From positions 1-29,170 of the forward strand of contig NZ_CP128495.1 of assembly GCF_030369615.1 (NCBI RefSeq): a stretch of DNA of 29,170 nt, given 5' to 3'. This document shows positions 1-6,204 of the stretch, one piece after another (the stretch's first letter is position 1; every line of letters begins with the position of its first letter). Position numbers and translations under genes: made by a program. This DNA comes from Geobacillus stearothermophilus ATCC 12980. Lineage in GTDB: Bacteria; Bacillota; Bacilli; Bacillales; Anoxybacillaceae. The notes below the pieces were generated by a model, which was not told the origin of the DNA, did not search any database, and saw only the letters and a list, made by a program, of their open reading frames with translations.

Positions 1-30
1 GGTATACATTCCTTTTATCCCCCTTGTATC
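1..30 (-). promoter_or_regulatory. Probable start codon and RBS of the McbB-like gene across the circle junction
   Basis: Read on the minus strand, bases 30..1 contain AAGGGGG, a nine-base spacer and ATG (9..7), then TAT and ACC. If base 1 follows base 29170 these three codons run in frame into the McbB-like reading frame, which has no stop up to 29170. The join gives MYTLEDKTYYKLNQ as the N-terminus and a 297-residue protein, close to the roughly 295 residues known for McbB. This is the main evidence that the window is a closed circle. The phase and RBS are seen directly; circularity is inference. Confidence 0.75.
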
Positions 31-402
31 ATAATTTTTCAAAAGAAATTTCAATTTGTTTATGATTATCAACAGTTTTATTTATTACCCTAGGAGAAGA
101 CCCCCTCTCTATCTTCTATCTAGTATCAGCTACTGAATGTACTAAAGCCTTTACCAGTTTGCTATTAGGCATGTTTCATCATTCAACTCGAAGGTCTTCA
201 AATCCAAATCACAAATTTAGACAAGAATATGCCACCGACATCTAAAAAAATTAAACAAAATAAATCGATTATTTTTGCAATCAATTTACCTTCTCAAATT
301 ATGATGATCTCATTTGGTCAAAACCTTGGTCGATTTTTGATGAAATAAATCACAAAAACTCATTTAAATTTGCAAAAAAGTTTCATATTTGTTTTACAAA
401 AT
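10..402. other. Gene-free AT-rich spacer between precursor hairpin and mcbB-like gene
   Basis: I see no minus-strand reading frame with a ribosome binding site here, so no second precursor is supported. The plus strand has a 58-codon frame without a start codon (about 67-243). It contains a GEDPLSIFYLV stretch that faintly recalls the C-terminal part of IS4-type transposases, so it may be an old insertion scar. In the circular reading this is a roughly 390-nt leader or spacer inside the biosynthetic operon, after the precursor hairpin. Confidence 0.4.
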
Positions 403-430
403 ACTAGGTGTAGTTAAAACTACACCTAGT
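403..430 (-). terminator. Perfect 13-bp hairpin after the precursor gene (terminator or attenuator)
   Basis: The arms ACTAGGTGTAGTT and AACTACACCTAGT are perfectly complementary and separated by two bases. The hairpin starts 16 bases after the precursor stop codon. On the minus strand it is followed by ATTTTG, a short and imperfect U-tract, so partial read-through is plausible. In streptolysin S-type operons a leaky terminator between the precursor and modification genes sets a high precursor-to-enzyme ratio; this hairpin is in the equivalent place. Confidence 0.7.
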
Positions 431-446
431 TTATTTAATAAATTAA

Positions 447-638
447 TTAATTTTTAGTTTTGTTTACTGCACCGCCACAAGCGTAAACGATACAACAGCA
501 GTAACAGTCACCATCATTACGTGTTGAGTCCATCGTTTGAAGTGCGATTGTAGCTCCTGTTCCAAAAATCGTTGTAGAAGCCAATGAATTTTCATACTTC
601 ATAGTTGTTTTTTGATGTCTTACATCTAAAGTTTGCAT
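447..638 (-). CDS. Candidate TOMM/azole RiPP precursor peptide (63 aa)
   Basis: The peptide is 63 residues, counted from ATG 638, which lies nine bases after an excellent AAAGGAGGTGA. An in-frame GTG at 650 overlaps that RBS and is unlikely to be the start. The N-terminal part (MQTLDVRHQKTTMKYENSLA) would be the leader. The C-terminal part is rich in Thr, Ser and Gly and ends with the cluster DCYCCCIVYACGG, with Cys at 45, 47, 48, 49 and 54. Such clustered Cys with Thr/Ser is typical of substrates of YcaO cyclodehydratases, which turn them into thiazol(in)es and oxazol(in)es. No transmembrane segment or lipobox is seen. It lies divergent from the quorum-type regulator and, across the junction, upstream of the modification genes. 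I do not recognise it as a named bacteriocin. Leader/core border, number of azoles and activity are unknown. Confidence 0.75.
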   Translation of the reverse strand: MQTLDVRHQKTTMKYENSLASTTIFGTGATIALQTMDSTRNDGDCYCCCIVYACGGAVNKTKN

Positions 639-680
639 AATGATATTCACCTCCTTTAGTTAAGAAAATTCACTTAGGCT

Positions 681-826
681 CTTCACCACAAAGTGTACTT
701 GACAAAGAAAGACGATTATGATAGAGAAAATCAAAACAGCATTTTTCCTTTTTATACCACACGTCTCTTTGAGCAACATTGCTATCATGTTTGTCTTTAA
801 AAGTCAAGTACATCTTTTGGTGATGA
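681..826. promoter_or_regulatory. Divergent promoter region with two mirrored 30-bp regulator sites
   Basis: Bases 695-724 (plus strand) and 782-811 (minus strand) share GTACTTGAC-4-AAAGAC-4-ATGATAG, 23 of 30 bases identical, arranged as an inverted pair centred near 753. Weaker similarity (a TGGTGA block) extends outward to about 681 and 826. Each copy has TTGAC and, 17 bp later, a weak TAGnnA preceded by TGA, so each could be an activator-dependent promoter with an extended -10. Equally, each could be an operator of the adjacent HTH-TPR regulator. Mirror symmetry between the precursor and regulator genes predicts coordinated divergent control. Which strand each promoter uses is unresolved. 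Confidence 0.65.
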
Positions 827-893
827 ACCTTCACTTATATTTTTTTACAAAATTTGATATATTTCAATTGGGAAAATAGGAGGGAATAACTGA

Positions 894-2114
894 ATGAATA
901 TTGGGCAAATTATAAAAATCAAGAGAAAAGAACTAGGTCTTACGCAAAGTGAAGTATGTGAAGGAATTTGTTCAGTTACCCATCTGAGCAAAATAGAAAA
1001 TAATACAACTAATGTAGCAGACGATGTTATTCAACTGATTTGTAAACGCCTAAATATAAATATTGAAGAAGAAAAAAAACGCATAGAAAACATTGAATTG
1101 ATACTTAACAAATTTTATGAAGCAATGATCTTTGGGAAAGAAGAAATGGTAGATGAAATTAGAGATAAACTAGAAGAAGAATATTATTATATCGAGAACT
1201 CAGACCTATATATTTTATATAATTTATATTTAATGCGTTACTATCTGTTTAAAGAGGATTTAAATTATGCTTACAAGTTGGGAAAGGAACTAGAACATTA
1301 TCGACATAAATTTTCCCAAATAGAGAATAATTTGCTAAATCATTTTTGGGGTATATACTATATTATGACCAAAGATGGAAAAAAGTCATTAGAATTTCTA
1401 TCTAATATATCAAGAGATTACTATCATTTGTCTATAGAAATTGATTACCATTTATCGTTAGCCTATTCTTTAAATTCTTCTGCTCTACTTTCATACTATT
1501 ATGGTTCGAAAGCATTAGAACATTTTCACAAGCATAAACTCTTTAATCGCATTATCGATGCCGAAATAGTCCTTTGCATGCAACTTGCTAGAGGAGATAA
1601 AAATGAAATTTTACTGTCTATCTCCAAACTTAAAGAACTACTTGAATTTTCCAGCTCGGATTTTACAAAAGCAATTATTCTACATAATATTGGATTCAGT
1701 TTCATGAAATTAAAGAACTATGCAGAAGCTATAAAATACTATGATGAGGCACTAAAATACAAAAAAAGAGACACCTATCTGTATTTAACTTCATACTATG
1801 CAAAATTATTCTCCAAAATATTAAATAATGATATTGTTACCAAATTAGAAGCTGAAAGAGGGTTAAATATTTCTCGAAAGGTAAATAGCAAGAAATATGA
1901 GATACTGTTTCAAACGATGCTTTTGTATATTGATAATGATGGGAAGTTATATCATTTTTTAAAATCTAAAGCCTTTGATTACTTTATAAATATTAAGTTA
2001 GAGGATCATGTTGATTTTTATGGTAAAAAATTGATAGATTATTACAAATCAAAAAATAATTTAGATAAAGCACTATATATAGCAGAAAAATTAATAAATG
2101 CAAAAAAAATGTAA
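894..2114 (+). CDS. RRNPP-type (PlcR/NprR-like) HTH-TPR quorum-sensing regulator
   Basis: The 406-residue protein has an N-terminal XRE-type helix-turn-helix (about residues 4-58, including LTQSEVCEGICSVTHLSKIE) and a long all-helical C-terminal part with TPR-like repeats (for example KLKNYAEAIKYYDEALKYK near 280). This is the architecture of RRNPP sensors, which bind a re-imported peptide in the TPR domain and DNA through the HTH. Its length is nearer NprR or AimR (about 390-420) than PlcR (about 285). The start ATG follows TAGGAGGG at normal spacing. A secreted pro-peptide gene lies 16 bp downstream and the azole precursor gene is divergent, so this is probably the switch for the bacteriocin locus. 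The gene is strongly AT-rich, like the rest of the locus. Confidence 0.85.
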   Translation: MNIGQIIKIKRKELGLTQSEVCEGICSVTHLSKIENNTTNVADDVIQLICKRLNINIEEEKKRIENIELILNKFYEAMIFGKEEMVDEIRDKLEEEYYYIENSDLYILYNLYLMRYYLFKEDLNYAYKLGKELEHYRHKFSQIENNLLNHFWGIYYIMTKDGKKSLEFLSNISRDYYHLSIEIDYHLSLAYSLNSSALLSYYYGSKALEHFHKHKLFNRIIDAEIVLCMQLARGDKNEILLSISKLKELLEFSSSDFTKAIILHNIGFSFMKLKNYAEAIKYYDEALKYKKRDTYLYLTSYYAKLFSKILNNDIVTKLEAERGLNISRKVNSKKYEILFQTMLLYIDNDGKLYHFLKSKAFDYFINIKLEDHVDFYGKKLIDYYKSKNNLDKALYIAEKLINAKKM

Positions 2115-2130
2115 TAAAGGAGGAGAAAAA

Positions 2131-2271
2131 ATGAAAAAAAAGCTATTACTAATTACTCTATTAATTGGGATCTGGGGTATATTTACCACTAATATTAATA
2201 CTTCTACGCTGCATTCTGCTTCTGTTGAACCTATCACCAAACAAAGTGAACAAGACTATCCTAATCCTTGA
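2131..2271 (+). CDS. Candidate secreted pheromone pro-peptide (PapR/NprX/Phr-like), 46 aa
   Basis: This small gene begins at an ATG after a near-ideal AAAGGAGGAG and lies 16 bp after the regulator stop. The product starts MKKKLLLITLLIGIWGIF, a basic n-region plus hydrophobic segment typical of a Sec signal, and ends KQSEQDYPNP. Size, signal sequence, hydrophilic tail and position directly after an HTH-TPR regulator match the cognate peptides of PlcR, NprR and AimR. Mature signals in those systems are 5-8 residues from the C-terminus or near it; EQDYPNP is the simplest guess but is not shown by the sequence. The reading frame was translated by hand and is intact. Confidence 0.75.
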   Translation: MKKKLLLITLLIGIWGIFTTNINTSTLHSASVEPITKQSEQDYPNP

Positions 2272-2329
2272 TTCTAAATTTATAGTTAGGCGTTTTTCCT
2301 TTTTGATTGGGCTTTTCTTTCCTTCCCGC

Positions 2330-2486
2330 AGCGATGCGATGAGCGGCTGCCTGAAGTTGCTCCGCATGGCTACGGAATGAATCGGCTTGCACAACGGCTT
2401 CTTCGATCGACCGAGCGCCGGGCTTCCCTAGGCTCCGGCCGGATGGCCAAAGGGCCAGAAGGTGGCCAGCCGGGAAAACCGGCGCG
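2330..2486 (-). repeat. Backbone palindromic repeat, copy 1 (3' of the small RHH gene)
   Basis: The core (2412-2486) is an imperfect palindrome of about 75 bp built from GCGCCGG-TTTTCC-CGGC, TGGCC-TTTGGCC and CCGGAGCC-GGGAAGCCCGGCGCTCG blocks, read on the minus strand. It begins five bases after the TAA of the RHH gene at 2492. A less conserved tail of about 80 bases, with GAAGAAGCCG and GCGGAGCAA words, reaches about 2330. It belongs to the family also found at 6954, 8829 and 9132. No U-run follows, so it is not a classical terminator. Confidence 0.7.
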
Positions 2487-2491
2487 AGGTT

Positions 2492-2779
2492 TTATTTCTG
2501 CTTTAGCTCATTCAAATATTTTTCCACTGCTTCCTCAATCAACAGATAGATATTCTTCTCCTGCAAAATCGACTGCATCTTCAACTCTTTGTGCAGGTCC
2601 GTCCGAATATCGAAGGAAACGCGTTTTCTTTCCACTTTCTTTTCTTCCTTTCTTGGTTGATTGTTATATTCGTTTGAAGAGGTATTGTTTTCCTCACCGA
2701 CAGGATCGGTCAACACTTGCGTAGGCGTGATGACTTTTTGCTGGCGCTTCATGTTTTTGATGTCATCTACTTTGGACAC
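2492..2779 (-). CDS. Small RHH plasmid-partition partner of ParA (ParB/CopG-like)
   Basis: The 95-residue protein has a polar, probably disordered N-terminal half and a C-terminal ribbon-helix-helix-like segment (KRVSFDIRTDLHKELKMQSI then a helix LLIEEAVEKYLNELK). Small RHH proteins encoded directly after a ParA ATPase usually act as centromere-binding adaptors and autorepressors. The gene starts with GTG at 2779, with GGAG ten bases before, and overlaps the end of the ATPase gene by 17 bp, indicating translational coupling. It ends next to palindromic repeat copy 1. The exact centromere is not identified. Confidence 0.7.
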   Translation of the reverse strand: MSKVDDIKNMKRQQKVITPTQVLTDPVGEENNTSSNEYNNQPRKEEKKVERKRVSFDIRTDLHKELKMQSILQEKNIYLLIEEAVEKYLNELKQK

Positions 2780-3560
2780 GTTCCATCATCTCCTTGTAGA
2801 AGTTTTCATACTGCTCCAGCGCCTGGTTCAATTCATTGTTTTCCTCGAAGCCGTAGAGCGACAGGCGGCCGATCGGCGCCTTGCGGGTGATGATCGTTTT
2901 GAATACCTCGTTCGGATAATCTTCCTCGATCATTTCATTGAACGCCTTCGCGTCGCTGCGGCGGACGTCGTTCATGGTTCTGAGAATGCCCAGCAGCCTG
3001 GTATTGTGCCGCCCATGCACCCTCGCTCCCTCAACGGATTCCATAAAATTCGGAACCGCCGAGTAGCACCAATTGGAGCACTCGAACATCATGATGACAT
3101 ACTGGCTTGCGCACAAGGCGTTTGTCGTCTGCTCGCTCAACGAAGGCGGCGTGTCGATGACAATGAAATCGTAACGATGCCGGATCTTGTCCAACGTATC
3201 GTCCAGTATCAAGGTCGGCTTCCCCTTATACCTAATATATTTTCCAAGGTACGTCTCTCCTGTGTAAATCCAGCGGGGAAACGTGGCCAGAAAGTTGTTG
3301 GCCGGAAGCAGATCCAACCTGTCGTTGACCCTGACTATGTACGGCTCCGGATCTCTCTCCTGCATCGCCTCGAGAACGGATTTCTCCGTGAACTCGTTGG
3401 ATGGCTTCCGCGAAAGAAGCTCTGTCAAATTCCCCTGCGAGTCCATGTCGACGGCCAAAACCCTGTATCCGTCCCTGCTCAACAAATAGGCGAGGACTCC
3501 TGTTGTCGTGGACTTCCCGCATCCGCCTTTCTGGATGCCCATGGTGATGGTGATGGCCAC
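2763..3560 (-). CDS. parA: ParA-family partition ATPase
   Basis: The 265-residue protein carries the deviant Walker A motif KGGCGKST (residues 11-18), a Walker A' segment VDMDSQGNLTELL and a Walker B segment FIVIDTPPSLSEQ. These define the ParA/Soj/MinD ATPases that move plasmid copies along the nucleoid. The start is GTG at 3560, just after AAGGAAGGTGAT. No N-terminal HTH is present, so it is the short type that relies on a separate DNA-binding partner; the overlapping downstream RHH gene fits that role. A candidate minus-strand promoter (TTGCAA, 16 bp, TAAAAT) lies near 3625-3655. Confidence 0.92.
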   Translation of the reverse strand: MAITITMGIQKGGCGKSTTTGVLAYLLSRDGYRVLAVDMDSQGNLTELLSRKPSNEFTEKSVLEAMQERDPEPYIVRVNDRLDLLPANNFLATFPRWIYTGETYLGKYIRYKGKPTLILDDTLDKIRHRYDFIVIDTPPSLSEQTTNALCASQYVIMMFECSNWCYSAVPNFMESVEGARVHGRHNTRLLGILRTMNDVRRSDAKAFNEMIEEDYPNEVFKTIITRKAPIGRLSLYGFEENNELNQALEQYENFYKEMMERVQSR

Positions 3561-3664
3561 TTATATCACCTTCCTTTCTTCCAAGGTTTGTTTCTTCTTT
3601 TGTTTATATGATTTATTCTACGTTATTTTATAGATTCCTTCAATGATTGCAAAAAATAAGAGCG

Positions 3665-4078
3665 TTAGAAACGTTTCCACTTCAATTCCGATATGAGTTG
3701 CCGCACCGCCTCCGACTCCGATATATTTTTTGTCCGACAGTATTTTTGGAGGAGTTCATACAGCTCGTCGTCCAAGCGCACGGTAATGCGATATGACTTG
3801 GACTTTTCTTCTTTTGGGCGTCCACGTTGGAGCTTTTTGCGTTCGACGCGCAGATCATCATGGACGACAACATCGAGGTATCCGAACCGCTCATAAATGT
3901 TTTTATGTTTCTCTACGAATTCTTCCCACATTCGGGGAATTTCTTCAAGAAGCCGGAGGTACTCTTCCTGCAGCCTCTTTGTTTCCTCTGGGGACCGAGG
4001 GCGCCGCTTGCCGAATTCTTGAAGTACGAGGACCTGGAAATCGTGCCGCTCATAGCATCTTCCTTCCATCATCGCCAT
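3665..4078 (-). CDS. RHH DNA-binding protein with N-terminal helical domain
   Basis: The protein of about 137 residues has a charged helical N-terminal region (EETKRLQEEYLRLLEEIPRM) and a C-terminal ribbon-helix-helix (YRITVRLDDELYELLQKYC then SESEAVRQLISELK). Several overlapping starts lie near GAGGTGATGGCGATGATG; the ATGs at 4078, 4072 or 4069 are all possible, and a GTG at 4081 overlaps the RBS. It lies upstream of parA with a gap of about 100 bp. Its promoter is bracketed by two TGTCnGACA palindromes, so autoregulation through those sites is likely. It may be a copy-number, partition or global plasmid regulator. Confidence 0.7.
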   Translation of the reverse strand: MAMMEGRCYERHDFQVLVLQEFGKRRPRSPEETKRLQEEYLRLLEEIPRMWEEFVEKHKNIYERFGYLDVVVHDDLRVERKKLQRGRPKEEKSKSYRITVRLDDELYELLQKYCRTKNISESEAVRQLISELKWKRF

Positions 4079-4091
4079 CACCTCTATTTTT

Positions 4092-4157
4092 TGTCTGACA
4101 CTATTTATGTTTATTATATCTCTAGACTTTCACTAATTCAACATTTTTTGTCCGACA
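4092..4157 (-). promoter_or_regulatory. Promoter of the RHH gene bracketed by two TGTCnGACA operators
   Basis: On the minus strand TTGAAT (plus-strand 4137-4142) is 17 bp from TATAAT (plus-strand 4113-4118), a near-consensus sigma-A promoter for the RHH gene. TGTCCGACA at 4149-4157 lies just upstream of the -35 box and TGTCTGACA at 4092-4100 lies just after the expected +1. Both are preceded by a T-run. Placement on each side of the promoter is what an autorepressor would use. The same motif recurs at 3731, 6265, 9328 and 11854. Confidence 0.6.
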
Positions 4158-4368
4158 TAAAATTAAGATGCCAGTACCAATTTTGCCTTTCAAAGCACAA
4201 ATTAATCGAATCGGCGTTTTTCAGGACAAAAATCGCTGTTTTTGAGCTGAAAGATAATGTTTTGCCATTTTGATTTTTTTGCCAAATAGGGGTATATTGT
4301 ACTTAAAAATGTGATATTTTCGACAAATTTCACCCCGAGCGTTAAGGGGAAGAGGGGGATGAAAAAAG

Positions 4369-4899
4369 TTGGACTGGAAAGAGGTAAAGCGGTTCGCCTA
4401 TGCTGGCCAGGCGTTTATCCCTGTCAACGTGGAAAACAGAGGGGATTCGGTCAAACTTTTTTTCAGGAGCGGGGAAACCAAGTTGCTTGACGTACAATCG
4501 AGTCTGTTTTTGAAGCGGCTTCTGACCTTCTTTGGCACAAGCATTTCGATCAACCGCCATCGGTATGGGGAGTTGGTGGGGAAAAAGCAGCTCGTTCCCA
4601 TCGTGTTGTCGTATGGCTTTACCATCATTCCGTTTAACGTTCGCGAGCCGGTCGGCCGGCAAAGCCGCGTAGGGTGGGTTGTGTCAAGAGAGATTGAGCA
4701 GTTCCGGCAAAGATCGCCCCAGTGCACCACGATCCATCTTCTTTCCGGACATCATATTCCTGTGTTTCATTCCCGCAAGTTCTGCATCGACCAACTCAAA
4801 AATGCAAAATGGATTGAGATGTGCTACGGGGAGATTCATGAACCGCATCGCAGGCAATGGATAAACGGCAGCGCAGTTTGTGAAACGGTGGTTATGTAG
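4369..4899 (+). CDS. ComK-like competence transcription factor homologue
   Basis: The 176-residue protein has the ComK layout: SLFLKRLLTFFGTSISINRH corresponds to the conserved 'FFGSS..GR' block of ComK, followed by RQSRVGWVVSREIEQF (compare the 'CGWIS..HV' block) and FHSRKFCIDQLKNA (compare 'Y..F.NQ...A'). ComK activates DNA-uptake genes by binding AT-boxes. The start appears to be TTG at 4369, ten bases after AGAGGGGG; the nearer ATG at 4359 is out of frame. A rho-independent terminator follows at 4936. A plasmid ComK-like protein could alter host competence or regulate plasmid genes; the target is unknown. Confidence 0.7.
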   Translation: MDWKEVKRFAYAGQAFIPVNVENRGDSVKLFFRSGETKLLDVQSSLFLKRLLTFFGTSISINRHRYGELVGKKQLVPIVLSYGFTIIPFNVREPVGRQSRVGWVVSREIEQFRQRSPQCTTIHLLSGHHIPVFHSRKFCIDQLKNAKWIEMCYGEIHEPHRRQWINGSAVCETVVM

Positions 4900-4935
4900 T
4901 GAAATGAATGATTTATATCAATAAACCGGAAGGAT

Positions 4936-4970
4936 CGGCGGCATTGGAGGCCGCTTTTTTTCTTTTTTCG
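4936..4970 (+). terminator. Rho-independent terminator after the ComK-like gene
   Basis: GCGGC (4938-4942) and GCCGC (4950-4954) form a short stem, followed immediately by a run of eight T and then further T-rich sequence. It lies about 40 bp after the ComK-like stop codon. Confidence 0.7.
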
Positions 4971-4984
4971 CTTTGAAATCGTCT

Positions 4985-5014
4985 TTGTCTATGGGTGTTA
5001 TCGGTTGATATGAT
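4985..5014 (+). promoter_or_regulatory. Candidate promoter of the DUF1659-DUF2922-YvrJ-CwlK cassette
   Basis: TTGTCT (4985-4990) and TATGAT (5009-5014) are 18 bp apart, just upstream of AAAGGAGGT, the RBS of the DUF1659 gene. Confidence 0.5.
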
Positions 5015-5041
5015 GTTAGCAAATCGAAAGGAGGTAGGAAA

Positions 5042-5263
5042 ATGGCCGCTTCCGAAATGGTGTCGGGCCGCAATCTTGTTTTGGACTTCTACGCCGGAAA
5101 GGACAGCGACGGAAAGGACATCATCCGCTCGCAAACCTTCAGAGTGAAGAGCGACGCGAGCGTCCAATCGCTTTACGATGCCGCCGCCGCCATCGCCAGC
5201 TTGTCGAGCGGCAGCTTGCGGTACGTGCGCACGACGTTGACCAGCCATATTATCAATGCATGA
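5042..5263 (+). CDS. DUF1659-type small protein
   Basis: The 73-residue protein (SGRNLVLDFYAGKDSDGKD; FRVKSDASVQSLYDAAAAIA) resembles the DUF1659 family, small proteins of unknown function in Bacillaceae that usually stand next to a DUF2922 gene. The ATG follows AAAGGAGGT at good spacing. It is the first gene of a four-gene cassette and 18 bp separate it from the DUF2922 gene. No signal peptide or membrane segment is seen. Confidence 0.8.
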   Translation: MAASEMVSGRNLVLDFYAGKDSDGKDIIRSQTFRVKSDASVQSLYDAAAAIASLSSGSLRYVRTTLTSHIINA

Positions 5264-5281
5264 TGAGAGGGGGAATGAACA

Positions 5282-5494
5282 ATGAAGACGTTGGAACTGA
5301 CTTTTAACGCTCAAGCGGGGCCGGCGCGGATTTTGATCCGCTATCCCAAGGAGCCGGTTGATCCGGTGCAAGTGAAAACGGTGATGAACCAGCTCGTAGC
5401 GGCAAATGTTTTTATGACCGGCAACGGGGAGCTGGTGAGCCCGAAGAGCGCACGCATCATTGAACGCGAAACGCAAGACATCCAGTTGCCATAG
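5282..5494 (+). CDS. DUF2922-type small protein
   Basis: The 70-residue protein (MKTLELTFNAQAGPARILIR; VDPVQVKTVMNQLVAANVF) matches the DUF2922 pattern, a small beta-rich family of unknown function paired with DUF1659. Its RBS is GAGAGGGGG, just after the preceding gene. A hairpin terminator or attenuator lies 13 bp downstream, before the YvrJ gene. Confidence 0.8.
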   Translation: MKTLELTFNAQAGPARILIRYPKEPVDPVQVKTVMNQLVAANVFMTGNGELVSPKSARIIERETQDIQLP

Positions 5495-5507
5495 CACATC
5501 TGTCATG

Positions 5508-5535
5508 AACGGAAGGTTTCTCGCCTTCCGTTTTT
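5508..5535 (+). terminator. Terminator/attenuator between DUF2922 and YvrJ genes
   Basis: ACGGAAGG and CCTTCCGT form a perfect 8-bp stem with a seven-base loop, followed by TTTTT. The next gene starts 24 bp later in the same direction, so the structure may only reduce transcription of the downstream genes. Confidence 0.75.
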
Positions 5536-5558
5536 GAGCATTGAAAGGGGGAAAAGCA

Positions 5559-5705
5559 ATGGATTTGTTTTCGATGATCAGTGAAGTTTCCTTCCCGATC
5601 CTTGTTTCTATCTATCTTCTGTATCGGATGGAGACGAAGCTGGATCATTTGACCAAATCCATTCAAGATCTAACTATCGCATTGAGCCGAGGTCCGCAGA
5701 ATTGA
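5559..5705 (+). CDS. YvrJ-family small protein (48 aa)
   Basis: This 48-residue frame begins at ATG 5559 after GAAAGGGGG and ends with TGA at 5703-5705. It reads MDLFSMISEVSFPILVSIYL followed by LYRMETKLDHLTKSI: one hydrophobic segment and then a short charged helix. This is the typical YvrJ layout and size. The family is found next to DUF1659/DUF2922 genes and has no established function; a holin-like or membrane-tether role is only a guess based on the adjacent wall hydrolase. Confidence 0.8.
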   Translation: MDLFSMISEVSFPILVSIYLLYRMETKLDHLTKSIQDLTIALSRGPQN

Positions 5706-5724
5706 TGATGGGAGGGAATTCGAA

Positions 5725-6195
5725 GTGGAATTGGTGGAGCTGCTTTTCCGGGCGGAGAAAAGGCTGTCCGGGCTGCATCCGTTGGTGGCGGATAAAGCTA
5801 GAGCGTTGATTCGAAAGGCTTATGAGGAAGGGATTTATATCATCATTACGCAAGGGTTTCGAACCGTCGAGGAGCAGAATCGCCTGTATGCGCTGGGGCG
5901 GACAAAACCTGGACGGATTGTTACGAACGCCCGTGGAGGATACAGTTATCATAATTTTGGATTGGCGTTTGACGTTTGTGTCTGCAATGTTTTCAAAGGT
6001 ACGCTGATCCCCAGCTGGAGCCTCGACCGTCGGTGGTTTCGCGTCGGTCAGATCGGAAAGTCGCTTGGCCTTGAATGGGGCGGGGATTGGAAGAGCTTTA
6101 AAGATTATCCCCATTTTCAATATACATTTGGCCTTTCGCTTGCACAGCTGCGGGCGGGAAAAAGGCCGCCGGCCGCTGTCGTGGCTAAAAAATAG
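5725..6195 (+). CDS. M15-family L-Ala-D-Glu/D-Ala-D-Ala peptidase, CwlK/endolysin-like
   Basis: The 156-residue protein has the M15 (VanY/CwlK, phage Ply500-like) zinc peptidase pattern: QGFRTVEEQNRLYALGR, then YHNFGLAFDV with the zinc ligands His and Asp, and LGLEWGGDWKSFKDYPHFQY with the catalytic Asp and third ligand His. Such enzymes cut peptide stems of peptidoglycan. GTG 5725 follows GGGAGGG at good spacing. No signal peptide is visible, so release would need a holin-like partner or lysis; the adjacent YvrJ gene is a candidate helper. The last residues (KRPPAAVVAKK) are a short basic tail. A strong terminator follows. Confidence 0.88.
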   Translation: MELVELLFRAEKRLSGLHPLVADKARALIRKAYEEGIYIIITQGFRTVEEQNRLYALGRTKPGRIVTNARGGYSYHNFGLAFDVCVCNVFKGTLIPSWSLDRRWFRVGQIGKSLGLEWGGDWKSFKDYPHFQYTFGLSLAQLRAGKRPPAAVVAKK

Positions 6196-6204
6196 ACTGT
6201 CTCG

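Noticed and set aside
447..650. Lanthipeptide or sactipeptide reading of the Cys-rich peptide
   Set aside because: No LanB/C/M or radical SAM gene is in the window, whereas a full YcaO/McbB/McbC set is.
650..900. PlcR box (TATGnA-4-TnCATA) in the divergent promoter region
   Set aside because: No match was found; the mirrored GTACTTGAC sites are a different motif.
2661..3611. 316-codon plus-strand frame opposite parA
   Set aside because: It is antisense to a clear ParA ATPase with Walker motifs, has no RBS and no recognisable domain; GC-rich third positions create such shadows.
4359..4480. ATG at 4359 with AGAGGGGG as start of the ComK-like gene
   Set aside because: That ATG is in another frame and ends after about 42 codons; TTG 4369 keeps the ComK-like frame. 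A sequencing error cannot be excluded.
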